A stretch of DNA of 43,967 bases from Mycoplasmatota bacterium (lineage in GTDB: Bacteria; Bacillota_I; Bacilli_A; Izemoplasmatales; Izemoplasmataceae): NCBI GenBank assembly GCA_030595255.1, contig JAUVDP010000008.1:1-43967 (forward strand), written 5' to 3'. Position 1 is the first letter of the stretch. The number at the start of each line of letters is the position of its first letter. The notes below the pieces were generated by a model. It was not told the origin of the DNA. It saw only the letters and a program-made list of their open reading frames with translations, and did not search any database. Below are positions 1 to 8,333 of the stretch, one piece after another. The position numbers and the translations under genes were made by a program.

Positions 1-128
1 ACATCTAATTCTTTATAAGTTTCATCTTTATCAATTATATTAAGACTAACTTGAATAATATCAAAATCCTTTATTTCCTTTTTAGATAAATAAACTGTAC
101 TAGAAATAACCATTCCATAATTTTTCAT
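1..128 (-). CDS. DegV family protein (5' part only)
   Basis: The first 42 codons of a gene running leftward off the window. The visible N-terminus carries a serine-threonine pair near residues 9-11 followed by a V-S-L-N-I-I-D stretch, the pattern of DegV proteins (S/T near residue 10, then VPLxV). DegV proteins bind fatty acids; several are FakB subunits that present fatty acid to a fatty-acid kinase. The start is ATG at 126-128 with an AAGGAGAAT ribosome site at 134-142. That site overlaps the stop codon of the upstream hemolysin III gene, so the two are probably one transcription unit. The fatty-acid-binding core is outside the window, so the family call rests on the N-terminus alone. Confidence 0.7.
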   Translation of the reverse strand, partial: MKNYGMVISSTVYLSKKEIKDFDIIQVSLNIIDKDETYKELD

Positions 129-141
129 TTTTTATTCTCCT

Positions 142-762
142 TTATAATAGATATCCATACACAGCTATAAAGTGGAATATAGTTCCGCCTAAAACGAATA
201 AATGCCATACAAAATGATTATACTTAAATTTTGCAACATAAAATCCTACTCCAACTGTATAACTAATCCCTCCAAGAAACACAAATAAAAATACATCTCC
301 AATTCCGTAATACACTTCATTAATAATAAATAAAATACTCCATCCCATAAATAAGTATATTGCTAAATGAATAAACTTAAATTTATGAATCCAAATTGAT
401 TTCATCACTATACCAAATATTGTAACTGTCCAAAGGATAATCAATAATATATAAGCTTCCTTTGTTCCAACTAATAAAACTAAGAAAGGTGTATAAGTTC
501 CTGATATCAATAAAAATATACTTGAGTGATCAAGTCTTTGAAATACTGAAGAAACTCTTTCCATCTTCTCTGGAAAAGAATGAAACAATGTACTTGAAAA
601 ATATAAAATTACCATAGCTACCCCAAATGCAACACTTGATAATGTCTCACTTGTTGTATCTGATTTAACTAATAATAACACCAGTGCAACAATTGCAAAA
701 GATGCTCCAATTCCATGTGAAATTGCATTCGCAATCAATTCTCCGAGTGAAGTTTTTCTCAT
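142..762 (-). CDS. trhA: Hemolysin III family membrane protein (TrhA/YqfA, PAQR-like)
   Basis: A 206-residue integral membrane protein with seven predicted helices. Family motifs seen are the N-terminal E-L-I-A-N-A-I-S-H-G-I-G, the S-S-T-L-F-H-S segment, the R-L-D-H-S-S-I-F segment near the middle and the C-terminal H-x3-H region (F-V-W-H-L-F-V-L-G). These conserved His/Asp/Ser residues match the metal site of the PAQR/CREST superfamily. Members influence membrane energetics; the haemolysin name is historical. I chose ATG at 760-762 because AAGGA (773-777) lies 10 bases upstream of it. The longer GTG start at 771 would sit only one base from that site. It is followed closely by the DegV gene. 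Confidence 0.9.
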   Translation of the reverse strand: MRKTSLGELIANAISHGIGASFAIVALVLLLVKSDTTSETLSSVAFGVAMVILYFSSTLFHSFPEKMERVSSVFQRLDHSSIFLLISGTYTPFLVLLVGTKEAYILLIILWTVTIFGIVMKSIWIHKFKFIHLAIYLFMGWSILFIINEVYYGIGDVFLFVFLGGISYTVGVGFYVAKFKYNHFVWHLFVLGGTIFHFIAVYGYLL

Positions 763-800
763 ATTATGCACGTCCTTCCGATTACTCTATCACACATAAT

Positions 801-829
801 AATTTACCAAATATTACTCTATCTGTCAA
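801..829 (-). promoter_or_regulatory. Sigma-A promoter for the trhA-degV unit
   Basis: On the minus strand TTGACA (824-829) is separated by exactly 17 bases from TAAATT (801-806), with a short leader before the ribosome site at 773-777. Confidence 0.65.
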
Positions 830-840
830 GGTAATTCATA

Positions 841-869
841 AACAAAAAGAAAAAGTCCCAAAAGAGACT
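841..869 (-). terminator. Intrinsic terminator after the glycosyltransferase
   Basis: On the minus strand AGTCTC-TTTT-GGGACT (854-869; six pairs, one of them T-G) is followed by a T-rich tail. It sits directly after the stop codon at 870-872. Confidence 0.7.
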
Positions 870-1886
870 CTATTTAAAAAAGTGATTTAAATGTTCTATA
901 TTAAATTTATTAAATTTGTATTTATCTATTTCCAAAAGGTCTTTAGTAAATAGATACAGTTTCTTCAGCTTATTATTATCCAGTAAACGAGGATTACTTT
1001 CACACATTTTTACATACGTATAATACCATAATTTATAGTCATCAAATCTTCCAAATGATTTTAATGATTTATTTTTAATATTCCATGGTTTAAGACCTGC
1101 GAAATGAATTCCATTTAAATATTTAATATCTGGATATCCATTAAATGATGAGAATTTCAAATCTACATTTGTCCACTTTCCACTTAATTTTAAAGTAATA
1201 TACTGCATCTCAGGCCAGTTATATAAACTGATTTCGTTTTGTATATCCTTATTAGCAAGATCATCCATTATTGAATTATATAGCCCCATTGTAGGATTAA
1301 ACAGCATTAAACTAGCATTTACACCCATATTAGTTTTGTCATTTATTATTCTATCCGTGATTTCTTTAGGAATTGATGTTCCATGTGGAACATCAATATA
1401 TATATCATGCCAGTTCCATGTTCCTTTTTCATATATAGAATCCGGAATTGTATATCTTCCTTCATCATTATATTCCATACAATACTCTTTCTTTTCATTA
1501 ATAATTCCAGCAGGGGCTTTTAAATTAAATAGATCATCATAGTTATAAAGGGGTAAAATATCGCAGTCTGCGATAACAATTTTTTCATACTTTTTATTAA
1601 GGTCCCCATCGGTTCCTAATCTAAATGCATTAAACCTAGAAAACAGAAATGGTCTATCTTGTCTCTCATGTCTTCTCTCATGAGGAACGTACACTTCATC
1701 CATCACAATAACATCATCATATACTTCTTTTAAACAAGAAATTGCCTTTAAACTAATATTGTCTGACACAATACAAATTAAATCTGAACTAGTTTTTTGA
1801 AGTCTTAAAGCATACCCAAAAACTAAAGCTCCAGGTAGGTAAGAATCATTTCTTATAATGAATGTTACATAAGCAAATTTATTCAT
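870..1886 (-). CDS. Glycosyltransferase family 8-like protein (glycogenin-like fold)
   Basis: A 338-residue cytoplasmic protein without signal peptide or membrane segment. The N-terminus (A-Y-V-T-F-I-I-R-N-D-S-Y-L-P-G-A) and the D-C-D motif at residues 107-109, in I-V-I-A-D-C-D-I-L-P, are the nucleotide-sugar and metal-binding features of GT-A family 8 enzymes. The later G-I-H-F-A-G-L-K-P-W-N segment matches the HxxGxxKPW motif near the end of GT8 proteins. It should transfer a sugar from a nucleotide-sugar donor, but donor and acceptor cannot be read from the sequence. The gene stands alone: its own ribosome site (AAGGA, 8 bases before ATG), its own terminator, and a divergent neighbour. Confidence 0.8.
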   Translation of the reverse strand: MNKFAYVTFIIRNDSYLPGALVFGYALRLQKTSSDLICIVSDNISLKAISCLKEVYDDVIVMDEVYVPHERRHERQDRPFLFSRFNAFRLGTDGDLNKKYEKIVIADCDILPLYNYDDLFNLKAPAGIINEKKEYCMEYNDEGRYTIPDSIYEKGTWNWHDIYIDVPHGTSIPKEITDRIINDKTNMGVNASLMLFNPTMGLYNSIMDDLANKDIQNEISLYNWPEMQYITLKLSGKWTNVDLKFSSFNGYPDIKYLNGIHFAGLKPWNIKNKSLKSFGRFDDYKLWYYTYVKMCESNPRLLDNNKLKKLYLFTKDLLEIDKYKFNKFNIEHLNHFFK

Positions 1887-1974
1887 AATATCATTCCTTA
1901 AAAATAGTTTGTTATAATCATATATTTAATCATATATATATTATACAATAATTAATATAGAATAGGTGATGAAT

Positions 1975-2196
1975 ATGAATAAAAGAGATGCATACATTGA
2001 AATAAAACAAGAACAAGCCATTAAAGATGGTGTTATTTGTGTATGTAAACAAGTAACTGAAAGAAAAATAAGAAAAGCTATTAAAGAAGGACGAAGGAGA
2101 TTTATTAGTGTAAAACAAGCAACTGAAGCTGGTAGCGGATGTGGTCTTTGTCAACCTATCATACAAGATATTATTGATGACGAATTAAAAAAGTAA
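1975..2196 (+). CDS. Small BFD-type [2Fe-2S] protein
   Basis: A 73-residue protein that is essentially one Fer2_BFD domain. It has the paired cysteine signatures C-V-C (in V-I-C-V-C-K-Q-V) and C-G-L-C (in G-S-G-C-G-L-C-Q-P), the four ligands of a [2Fe-2S] cluster in bacterioferritin-associated ferredoxin and in the central domains of NirB and NasB. Stand-alone copies are often electron carriers or cluster donors, but no partner is encoded next to it. ATG at 1975 was chosen because GGTGA lies about six bases before it; GTG at 1966 and ATG at 1969 overlap the ribosome site. It is transcribed divergently from the glycosyltransferase. Confidence 0.85.
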   Translation: MNKRDAYIEIKQEQAIKDGVICVCKQVTERKIRKAIKEGRRRFISVKQATEAGSGCGLCQPIIQDIIDDELKK

Positions 2197-2216
2197 GTTC
2201 AATTGAACTTACTTTT
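2191..2216. terminator. Bidirectional terminator (perfect palindrome)
   Basis: AAGTAAGTTCAA at 2191-2202 is followed at once by its exact reverse complement at 2203-2214, with T-runs on both sides. It overlaps the stop codons of the BFD gene and of the convergent GGDEF/HD-GYP gene, so one hairpin serves both. Confidence 0.85.
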
Positions 2217-4245
2217 CTTTTATATCTTCCAAGAATAGCTTAACAATTTCAGGATCAAACTGAGTTCCACTGTTATCAATTAGTTCTTGAATTGCTGCTT
2301 TTTTTGATAATGCTTTTCTATATGACCTATCATTAATCATCGCATCATAAGAATCTACAACACTAATTATTCTATCAATAAGAGGAATCTCATATTCCTT
2401 TAATCCTTTCGGATATCCAGTTCCATCAAATTTCTCATGGTGATACAAAATATATTTAGCTATTTTCTTTAGTTCAGGTGTAGCTTGAGCTATTCTAAAT
2501 CCAATCTCAGGATGTTTTTTCATTTCAACCCATTCTTCTTCAGTTAATACTCCTGGCTTCTTAAGAATAGAATCTGAGATTCCAATTTTACCAATATCAT
2601 GAAGTAAACAAACTAATTCTAAATCATTAAATTCATCATCTGATAGGTTGTATTTAGCACCTATTTTATAACAATTTTTATATATTCTATTTGAGTGTTC
2701 CTCTGTCTCGTTACTCTTTTCATATAAAGTAGTTTTCATAGATGAAATAATTGAACTATGCATACTTTCATTAGTAAGCATTTTTCTTTTGTACATATTG
2801 CTTTCAGCAACCTTCAGTATCTCATATATATCTTCATCTTCACTTATTTTAACACCATAGCCTAAAGACATATTAGGCAAAAGTCCATTAATAGAATCCT
2901 TTTGTTCAAGACTCTCAAAATCTCTCATAATTCTTCTTAATACTGTGTGAGCCTCTTCATCTGAAGTGTTTGGTAATAAAACTATAAACTCATCTCCACC
3001 CCATCTACCAATAATATCTTCAACTCTACAAGAGTGTTTTAGTACTTCGGCTACTTTCTTCAAAAGTTGATCTCCTGCTTCATGTCCAAAAACATCATTA
3101 GTAATTTTAAGACCATTTACATCTCCCATTATAATTGAAAAAGGTAATTGTCTTTTAGTATCTAGCCTTTTAAGTTCAAAATCTAAATAGGTTCTATTAT
3201 ATATTCCTGTTAAGATATCATGATAACTAAGATATAGTATTTCTTTTTCCCTTTTCTTTGCTTCAGATATATCAACAATAGCCATTACTTTACCTTGTGA
3301 TGTACCCTGAGCACCAATAATATTAGATACAGATACACTTACATGCCTAAATAATCCATCTTCAGAGAAAATAAGAACATCATCATTTTTAAAATCATCT
3401 TTTGTTAAGTAATTAACTAATTTATCATTACTATCTACAACTCTAATTACTTCACCAATATTTTTATCTAAAACATCAGCTGATTGAATACCCGTAATCA
3501 TAGTTGCTTTAGAATTAAACAAAGTAATTAAATTATCTTTATTACATATAATTACTCCCTCTTTAATTGATTCTAATGTATGATTTAAATACTCTTTCTC
3601 GGCATAATTTTTTCTTAAAAGTGTTTGCTGTTCAGTAACATCTTTAACACTTACAATATGATAAGTATTCCCATCCATATCTACTTTACTAAAATTAGCT
3701 GCAATCCATTTATTATCCCCTGTTACAGTGTTTAATTCTAATATAAGATTTTTTTCTTTATTACTTTGAATAATATTTCTCAACTTATCCAAATTTTCAC
3801 CCTTGATGTATTTAGAATAGTGTACACTATCGTCCATTTCTAAAGGCATGTCAATTAAACTAAGTAAAACATCATTTCTAAAAATTATTTCATTATTTTT
3901 CAGTATTGCCACTCCATCAGGTACTAAATCTAAGAAAAATGATATTTTCTTCAATATAGGATCCTCAAAATTGTGAGGATTTGAATCAACTCTTTCAATT
4001 GAAATAAAATAGAAAACAAACTCATAAATCATCGTAAGAGAGGAACTAAAGATATTACCATTTTTCAGTTTAGCTTTAAAGTTATGATTAATATTTTCCT
4101 TTAGTAGTTTTACAAATTCATTTAATATATCTTTATCACAATCTCCACTCTTATAAATCAACTTGTAATCACTATCTAAAATAAGAATTGGGTTAGGACT
4201 TAGAAATTCAAATGTATTAATAGCTTGTTTAAGTCTTTCATTCAT
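2209..4245 (-). CDS. PAS-PAS-GGDEF-HD-GYP cyclic-di-GMP enzyme
   Basis: A 678-residue cytoplasmic signalling protein with no membrane helix. Two PAS-like sensor regions (about 95-205 and 215-330) precede a GGDEF diguanylate cyclase domain (about 338-490) with an intact G-G-D-E-F at 416-420 and the inhibitory-site RxxD (R-V-E-D, 407-410) five residues before it. An HD-GYP phosphodiesterase domain follows, with H-D at 549-550 and H-H-E-K-F-D-G-T-G-Y-P at 602-612. Synthesis and breakdown of cyclic di-GMP are thus combined, both with intact motifs. ATG at 4245 is preferred over a longer start because GGGGGG stands about six bases before it. It overlaps the PAS gene upstream by eight bases, implying translational coupling. 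Confidence 0.92.
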   Translation of the reverse strand: MNERLKQAINTFEFLSPNPILILDSDYKLIYKSGDCDKDILNEFVKLLKENINHNFKAKLKNGNIFSSSLTMIYEFVFYFISIERVDSNPHNFEDPILKKISFFLDLVPDGVAILKNNEIIFRNDVLLSLIDMPLEMDDSVHYSKYIKGENLDKLRNIIQSNKEKNLILELNTVTGDNKWIAANFSKVDMDGNTYHIVSVKDVTEQQTLLRKNYAEKEYLNHTLESIKEGVIICNKDNLITLFNSKATMITGIQSADVLDKNIGEVIRVVDSNDKLVNYLTKDDFKNDDVLIFSEDGLFRHVSVSVSNIIGAQGTSQGKVMAIVDISEAKKREKEILYLSYHDILTGIYNRTYLDFELKRLDTKRQLPFSIIMGDVNGLKITNDVFGHEAGDQLLKKVAEVLKHSCRVEDIIGRWGGDEFIVLLPNTSDEEAHTVLRRIMRDFESLEQKDSINGLLPNMSLGYGVKISEDEDIYEILKVAESNMYKRKMLTNESMHSSIISSMKTTLYEKSNETEEHSNRIYKNCYKIGAKYNLSDDEFNDLELVCLLHDIGKIGISDSILKKPGVLTEEEWVEMKKHPEIGFRIAQATPELKKIAKYILYHHEKFDGTGYPKGLKEYEIPLIDRIISVVDSYDAMINDRSYRKALSKKAAIQELIDNSGTQFDPEIVKLFLEDIKEK

Positions 4246-5383
4246 TATTATCCCCCCCATTAGACACAATGTTACCAAATCCAACAATATTAAATGTTCC
4301 GTCTTCATTTTTAATTGGATTTAAATTGAAATTTATTCTTTGTTTCATAATTGTTGAATCAACTAAAACCTTTTTACCACTTAACGCAAGATTTAGTTTT
4401 TCTCTTGCTACTGTAGTTTTATCACTTCGTAAAAAGAAATCCATTAATTCTTTATTATCCATTTCAAATCCCAGTAATTTTCTCAAATTACCTGAAACAA
4501 ATAATAATTCACTGTTTGAATTAATCTCAAAAACCATACCATCAACATTATCAAGCACAAACATTAATCGTTTTTTTTCCTTTTCTAGTAATATTTCAAT
4601 TGCTTTTGAATGTGATGTATTTACACTAAATCCAAGCATTCCAATATATTTTCCTAAATTATTATAAATAGGAATCTTAGTTACTTCAGAATAAGTCGCA
4701 AATTGTTTATCAGAGTTTTCAAAACTAAAACTAATCTTCTTACCAGATTTTTTTGCTAAATCATCAGTTTCCATAAATGCTAATGCAGTCTCTTTAGAAA
4801 ATAACTGGAAATCATCTTTCAAAAGGGAATTATTAGTAGTTATTCCAGTAGCCATTGTATATTTTTCATTTACAAAAACGTATTTTCCAATCTTATCTTT
4901 TACCCATACTTCAATAGGCATTAAATCAAGTAGTAAAGACAAAGAATTTCCTTCGAATGACAATAAATCTCTAATATCATTTACATCTATATTCTTAAAT
5001 ATTTCATCAATATTGGATATTTTTTTACTCATATACTTGAATTTTTTAGCCAAAAAATCTTTTTTAAGAGTATTCCCAAATAAAATCTTATAATTATCAA
5101 AGTTCATTATTGAGAAAGAAAAAAATCTAAATGCACCTGACTTATGATAAAACTTTAAAGTCATTATATTAGAAACATCTTGAACAAAAACTAAATCTAA
5201 AAATAATGATTTCTCGTCAGGAACAATTAACTCAGTTATATGTTTATCATATATCTCATTAAAAGTAAATCCAAGCAATCTTAAAAACTCATCATTTGCA
5301 TCAATAATATTTGATTTATTATCTAAAATAACAATTATTCCCGAAAATACTTTATCACCTAATAATTCTTCAAGCTTTCTCAT
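4238..5383 (-). CDS. Multi-PAS sensor protein without an output domain
   Basis: A 381-residue soluble protein. An N-terminal PAS domain (about 10-105; D-A-N-D-E-F-L-R-L-L-G-F) is followed by a second PAS (about 150-255; V-W-V-K-D-K-I-G-K-Y-V-F-V-N) and a third, degenerate one to the end (about 270-375; G-N-L-R-K-L-L-G-F). No kinase, GGDEF, EAL, HD or DNA-binding domain follows. The 3' end overlaps the PAS-GGDEF-HD-GYP gene (ATGAATGA), so the most economical reading is a sensory partner subunit of that enzyme; this is inference. ATG at 5383 was chosen because AGAGGTG lies six bases upstream; a GTG at 5392 would fall inside that site. The gene ends in TGA, evidence that UGA is a stop here. Confidence 0.8.
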   Translation of the reverse strand: MRKLEELLGDKVFSGIIVILDNKSNIIDANDEFLRLLGFTFNEIYDKHITELIVPDEKSLFLDLVFVQDVSNIMTLKFYHKSGAFRFFSFSIMNFDNYKILFGNTLKKDFLAKKFKYMSKKISNIDEIFKNIDVNDIRDLLSFEGNSLSLLLDLMPIEVWVKDKIGKYVFVNEKYTMATGITTNNSLLKDDFQLFSKETALAFMETDDLAKKSGKKISFSFENSDKQFATYSEVTKIPIYNNLGKYIGMLGFSVNTSHSKAIEILLEKEKKRLMFVLDNVDGMVFEINSNSELLFVSGNLRKLLGFEMDNKELMDFFLRSDKTTVAREKLNLALSGKKVLVDSTIMKQRINFNLNPIKNEDGTFNIVGFGNIVSNGGDNNE

Positions 5384-5423
5384 AAGACTCACCTCTATAC
5401 TATTTTAACATTTTATAAGCTAA

Positions 5424-5450
5424 TAAAAAAGCCAAATAAATGGCTTTTAT
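5424..5450 (-). terminator. Terminator of the histidine-degradation operon
   Basis: Arms AAAAGCCA (5427-5434) and TGGCTTTT (5441-5448) with a six-base loop, followed on the minus strand by a T-run. It lies six bases after the fchA stop codon. Confidence 0.85.
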
Positions 5451-5455
5451 TTTCT

Positions 5456-6094
5456 TTATAATTTGTTTCTAACTTTTTTTACTACACTGTTTTTTAATAA
5501 TATTGCTTCTTCTAATATTTTGGCAGAATTAGTGTTATAAAAATCGATCATCTCTTCATCTACTAAACCAGGTAAATTAATTTCAACGTTTAACAAAGAG
5601 CCTTCAACACCACTGCATAACATTAATGCCCCAACTCCAACATCAGATGCTGCATTAACATTCCCGTATTCTAAAATCAAATCAATATTTTCTAAAGCTA
5701 TTAATGAAATTTCTGCTACCCTATAAGGAACTTTAATAGCTTCAATAGTACCTTCTAATATAGCTTGTTTTCTTAATGCCTTTTCTTCAGTAGTTTCTTT
5801 AGGCAATCTAAAAGCTGACATAATTAAATTAAAAGCATCTGTATCTTTATCCACTAATATAATTAATTCGTCTTTTATACTAAGTAAACTACTAACTACA
5901 TTATTATACTTATCTTGAATATCTTGATCTAGAGCTCTAAACTTCTTTTTATTAACTGTTACATGTCCTACCATTCTAACAAGCGCAACACCTATACTTG
6001 AAGCAAGGGCACTAACGCTACCTCCACCTGGAGTTACTGCTTTAGAATCTACTGCATTAATAAATTCTGTTACTTTTAAATCTACAAGTTTCAT
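5456..6094 (-). CDS. fchA: Formiminotetrahydrofolate cyclodeaminase
   Basis: A 212-residue protein of the FTCD C-terminal family, the usual length of stand-alone cyclodeaminases. The conserved N-terminal T-P-G-G-G-S-V-S-A-L-A (about 21-31) and the D-V-G-V-G-A-L-M-L segment near residue 150 are present. It converts 5-formimino-tetrahydrofolate to 5,10-methenyl-tetrahydrofolate and ammonia, returning the histidine ring carbon to the one-carbon pool. It is the last gene of the hut operon, nine bases after hutI, with an AGGAGG ribosome site and a terminator directly behind it. Animals fuse this activity to the formiminotransferase; here the two are separate genes with hutI between them. Confidence 0.93.
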   Translation of the reverse strand: MKLVDLKVTEFINAVDSKAVTPGGGSVSALASSIGVALVRMVGHVTVNKKKFRALDQDIQDKYNNVVSSLLSIKDELIILVDKDTDAFNLIMSAFRLPKETTEEKALRKQAILEGTIEAIKVPYRVAEISLIALENIDLILEYGNVNAASDVGVGALMLCSGVEGSLLNVEINLPGLVDEEMIDFYNTNSAKILEEAILLKNSVVKKVRNKL

Positions 6095-6103
6095 AATTAC
6101 CTC

Positions 6104-7357
6104 CTATATAAACTGTTTATTATGAACAACTATCTGTCCATTTTTAATTACATCTTTAACATGATTAATTCCATAATGATACATAATATATTCTAAATTA
6201 TAACTATCCATAATTACTAGATCTGCTTTCTTACCAATATCAATAGAACCAACTTCCTTATCAATTCTTAAATGATAAGCAGCGTTTATTGTAACTGCAT
6301 TCAAGATTTCATTAGGACTCATTTTTAACTTATTAGCCCCTAACTGCATTGAAAACTGTAAGTTTTCACTAGGACTACTTCCAGGATTATAATCACTTGA
6401 TATAGCAAGTGCACAACCTTCTTTAATCATAAGTCTTGCATTAGCATAATCTTTATTTAAGTAAAATGAAGTACTAGGTAATAAATTAGCAACTACATTA
6501 GAACCAGCTATTTTTTTAATGTCTTCAACACTTACAGCCATTAAATGATCAGCACTACTAGCTTCTAACTCTACAGCTAAACCTCCACCACCAAGAGATA
6601 CTATCTCATCAGCATGTATCTTAACTTCAAATCCTAACTTTTTAGCTTCACTTAATATTCTTCTACTATCTTCTAAATTAAAAACACTTTCTTCACAAAA
6701 GATATCAACAAAATTAGCTAAACATTTTTCTTTAATTACTTTAAGGTCTTTAATAACACTTTCAATGTATTCATCTTTTCTATCTTTATATTCAAGCGGT
6801 GTAGCATGTGCTCCTAAATAAGTAGAAATAATATCAATATGTTGATATGTATTTAGCTCACTAGCTACTTCTAACTGTTTGACTTCTGTTTCTAAATTAA
6901 GCCCATATCCACTTTTAGCTTCAATAGTAGTAACACCTAACTTTAACATCTCATTTAAAGAATAATAGGCCTTATTGCAAAGGTCTTTTTTTGAGCTTTC
7001 TCTTGTACTTTTCACAGTACTAAGAATACCTCCACCATTTGCCAAAATCTCTAAATAAGGAACACCAGCCATCTTTAAAGCAAATTCATGTTCGCGACTT
7101 CCTGCGTGAATTAAATGAGTATGAGAATCAATTAATCCAGGTAAGACTAATTTACCATCCGCATCATGAATTATAGTTTTTTTATTAATATATTTACTAT
7201 ATTCTCCCTCACCAAAATCAAGGATTAATCCATCCTTAATAGCGATAAATGCATTTGATAAAGTTTTAACTTTATCCATATCTTCACCTTTGACAGGTGG
7301 AACAATATATGGAGTAACTAAACTTCCGATATTCAATATAACTAAATCGGCGCTCAT
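6104..7357 (-). CDS. hutI: Imidazolonepropionase
   Basis: A 417-residue amidohydrolase-fold enzyme that opens the ring of imidazolone-5-propionate to give N-formimino-L-glutamate. The metal-binding H-T-H (residues 79-81, in G-L-I-D-S-H-T-H-L) is present, followed by A-G-S-R-E-H-E-F, G-G-G-I-L-S-T-V and the later K-I-H-A-D-E and D-H-L metal-ligand segments; S-S-D-Y-N-P-G-S-S-P is the family's C-terminal signature. Length is normal. The AGGAGG ribosome site overlaps the stop codon of ftcD (TAGGAGG), giving an 11-base gap and probably coupled translation. Confidence 0.95.
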   Translation of the reverse strand: MSADLVILNIGSLVTPYIVPPVKGEDMDKVKTLSNAFIAIKDGLILDFGEGEYSKYINKKTIIHDADGKLVLPGLIDSHTHLIHAGSREHEFALKMAGVPYLEILANGGGILSTVKSTRESSKKDLCNKAYYSLNEMLKLGVTTIEAKSGYGLNLETEVKQLEVASELNTYQHIDIISTYLGAHATPLEYKDRKDEYIESVIKDLKVIKEKCLANFVDIFCEESVFNLEDSRRILSEAKKLGFEVKIHADEIVSLGGGGLAVELEASSADHLMAVSVEDIKKIAGSNVVANLLPSTSFYLNKDYANARLMIKEGCALAISSDYNPGSSPSENLQFSMQLGANKLKMSPNEILNAVTINAAYHLRIDKEVGSIDIGKKADLVIMDSYNLEYIMYHYGINHVKDVIKNGQIVVHNKQFI

Positions 7358-7368
7358 ATAAAAACCTC

Positions 7369-8331
7369 CTAGATATTTGCTTCTATAATTTTTAAGTTAT
7401 CAAAATCTCTAAATAATAAATACTTAGTTGCGTATTTAGTAATCTCATCAAAACTCATTTCTTTATTAAACTCAATTCCTTCAGATCTAAAATAATATCT
7501 TAAAGATCTAATTAAAGTATCTCTAGGTATTAACCCAACTAATTCTGAATTAGTAACTTCTACTTGATATCTTTTTGCTTCCATTCTAACAGTTTCAAAG
7601 ATTCTATATATTGGATTCTTTTTATAATTCAAGATATTCATCGTAACTTGACAATGTCCTCTTGAATCTAAATAGACAGGTCCAGCTTGAACGAATCTAA
7701 ATCCACCACTAGAAAATCTAATAGCTTTTGCGATGTTTCCTGCAATCTTTGTATCTGTTGTATCTAAATCAATATTATAAGCAATAAGCGGAATTCTAGC
7801 ACCAACACCAATAACTCCAAAAGTAGGATGTATCTCTGCTTTTCCATAATCAGGTTCCCAGTTTTCTAACTTAATCTTATCTTTCATTCCTTCAAATTCA
7901 CCTTTACGAATATTAGGTAATTTAACTCTATCTTTCTTATTAGCAGCTTCTGCGTACATAAATATAGGTATATCATATTTAAGATTTATCTTCTTAGCAA
8001 CAACATTTGCATATTCAATACATTCATCCATAGTTACTTCTTCAATAGGGATAAACGGAATAACATCAACAGCTCCCATTCTAGCATGTTCACCACTTTG
8101 GAAGTTCATATCAATATTAGATAATACTTTTCCAGTAAATTCAACTAATGCATCAATTATATATTCAGGATCTCCAAGTAAAGTAACTACAGTTCTATTA
8201 TAATCCCCATCAGGTTCATAACTAACCATTTTAAATCCTTCTTTATTTTTTAATACACTAACAATATCTTCAATCTTACTATTATCTCTACCTTCACTAA
8301 AGTTAGGTACACACTGAACTATTCTCGTCAT
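7369..8331 (-). CDS. ftcD: Glutamate formimidoyltransferase
   Basis: A 320-residue formiminotransferase corresponding to the N-terminal part of animal FTCD. It moves the formimino group from formiminoglutamate to tetrahydrofolate, releasing glutamate. Seen are the N-terminal C-V-P-N-F-S-E-G-R-D and S-G-E-H-A-R-M-G-A-V-D-V-I-P-F, whose histidine at residue 82 has the same position and number as the catalytic His82 known from the porcine enzyme. The gene begins two bases after the hutU stop with AAGGTGG as ribosome site inside the hutU end. It shows that this organism uses the folate-dependent branch, not direct hydrolysis by HutG or HutF. Confidence 0.95.
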   Translation of the reverse strand: MTRIVQCVPNFSEGRDNSKIEDIVSVLKNKEGFKMVSYEPDGDYNRTVVTLLGDPEYIIDALVEFTGKVLSNIDMNFQSGEHARMGAVDVIPFIPIEEVTMDECIEYANVVAKKINLKYDIPIFMYAEAANKKDRVKLPNIRKGEFEGMKDKIKLENWEPDYGKAEIHPTFGVIGVGARIPLIAYNIDLDTTDTKIAGNIAKAIRFSSGGFRFVQAGPVYLDSRGHCQVTMNILNYKKNPIYRIFETVRMEAKRYQVEVTNSELVGLIPRDTLIRSLRYYFRSEGIEFNKEMSFDEITKYATKYLLFRDFDNLKIIEANI

Positions 8332-8333
8332 CT

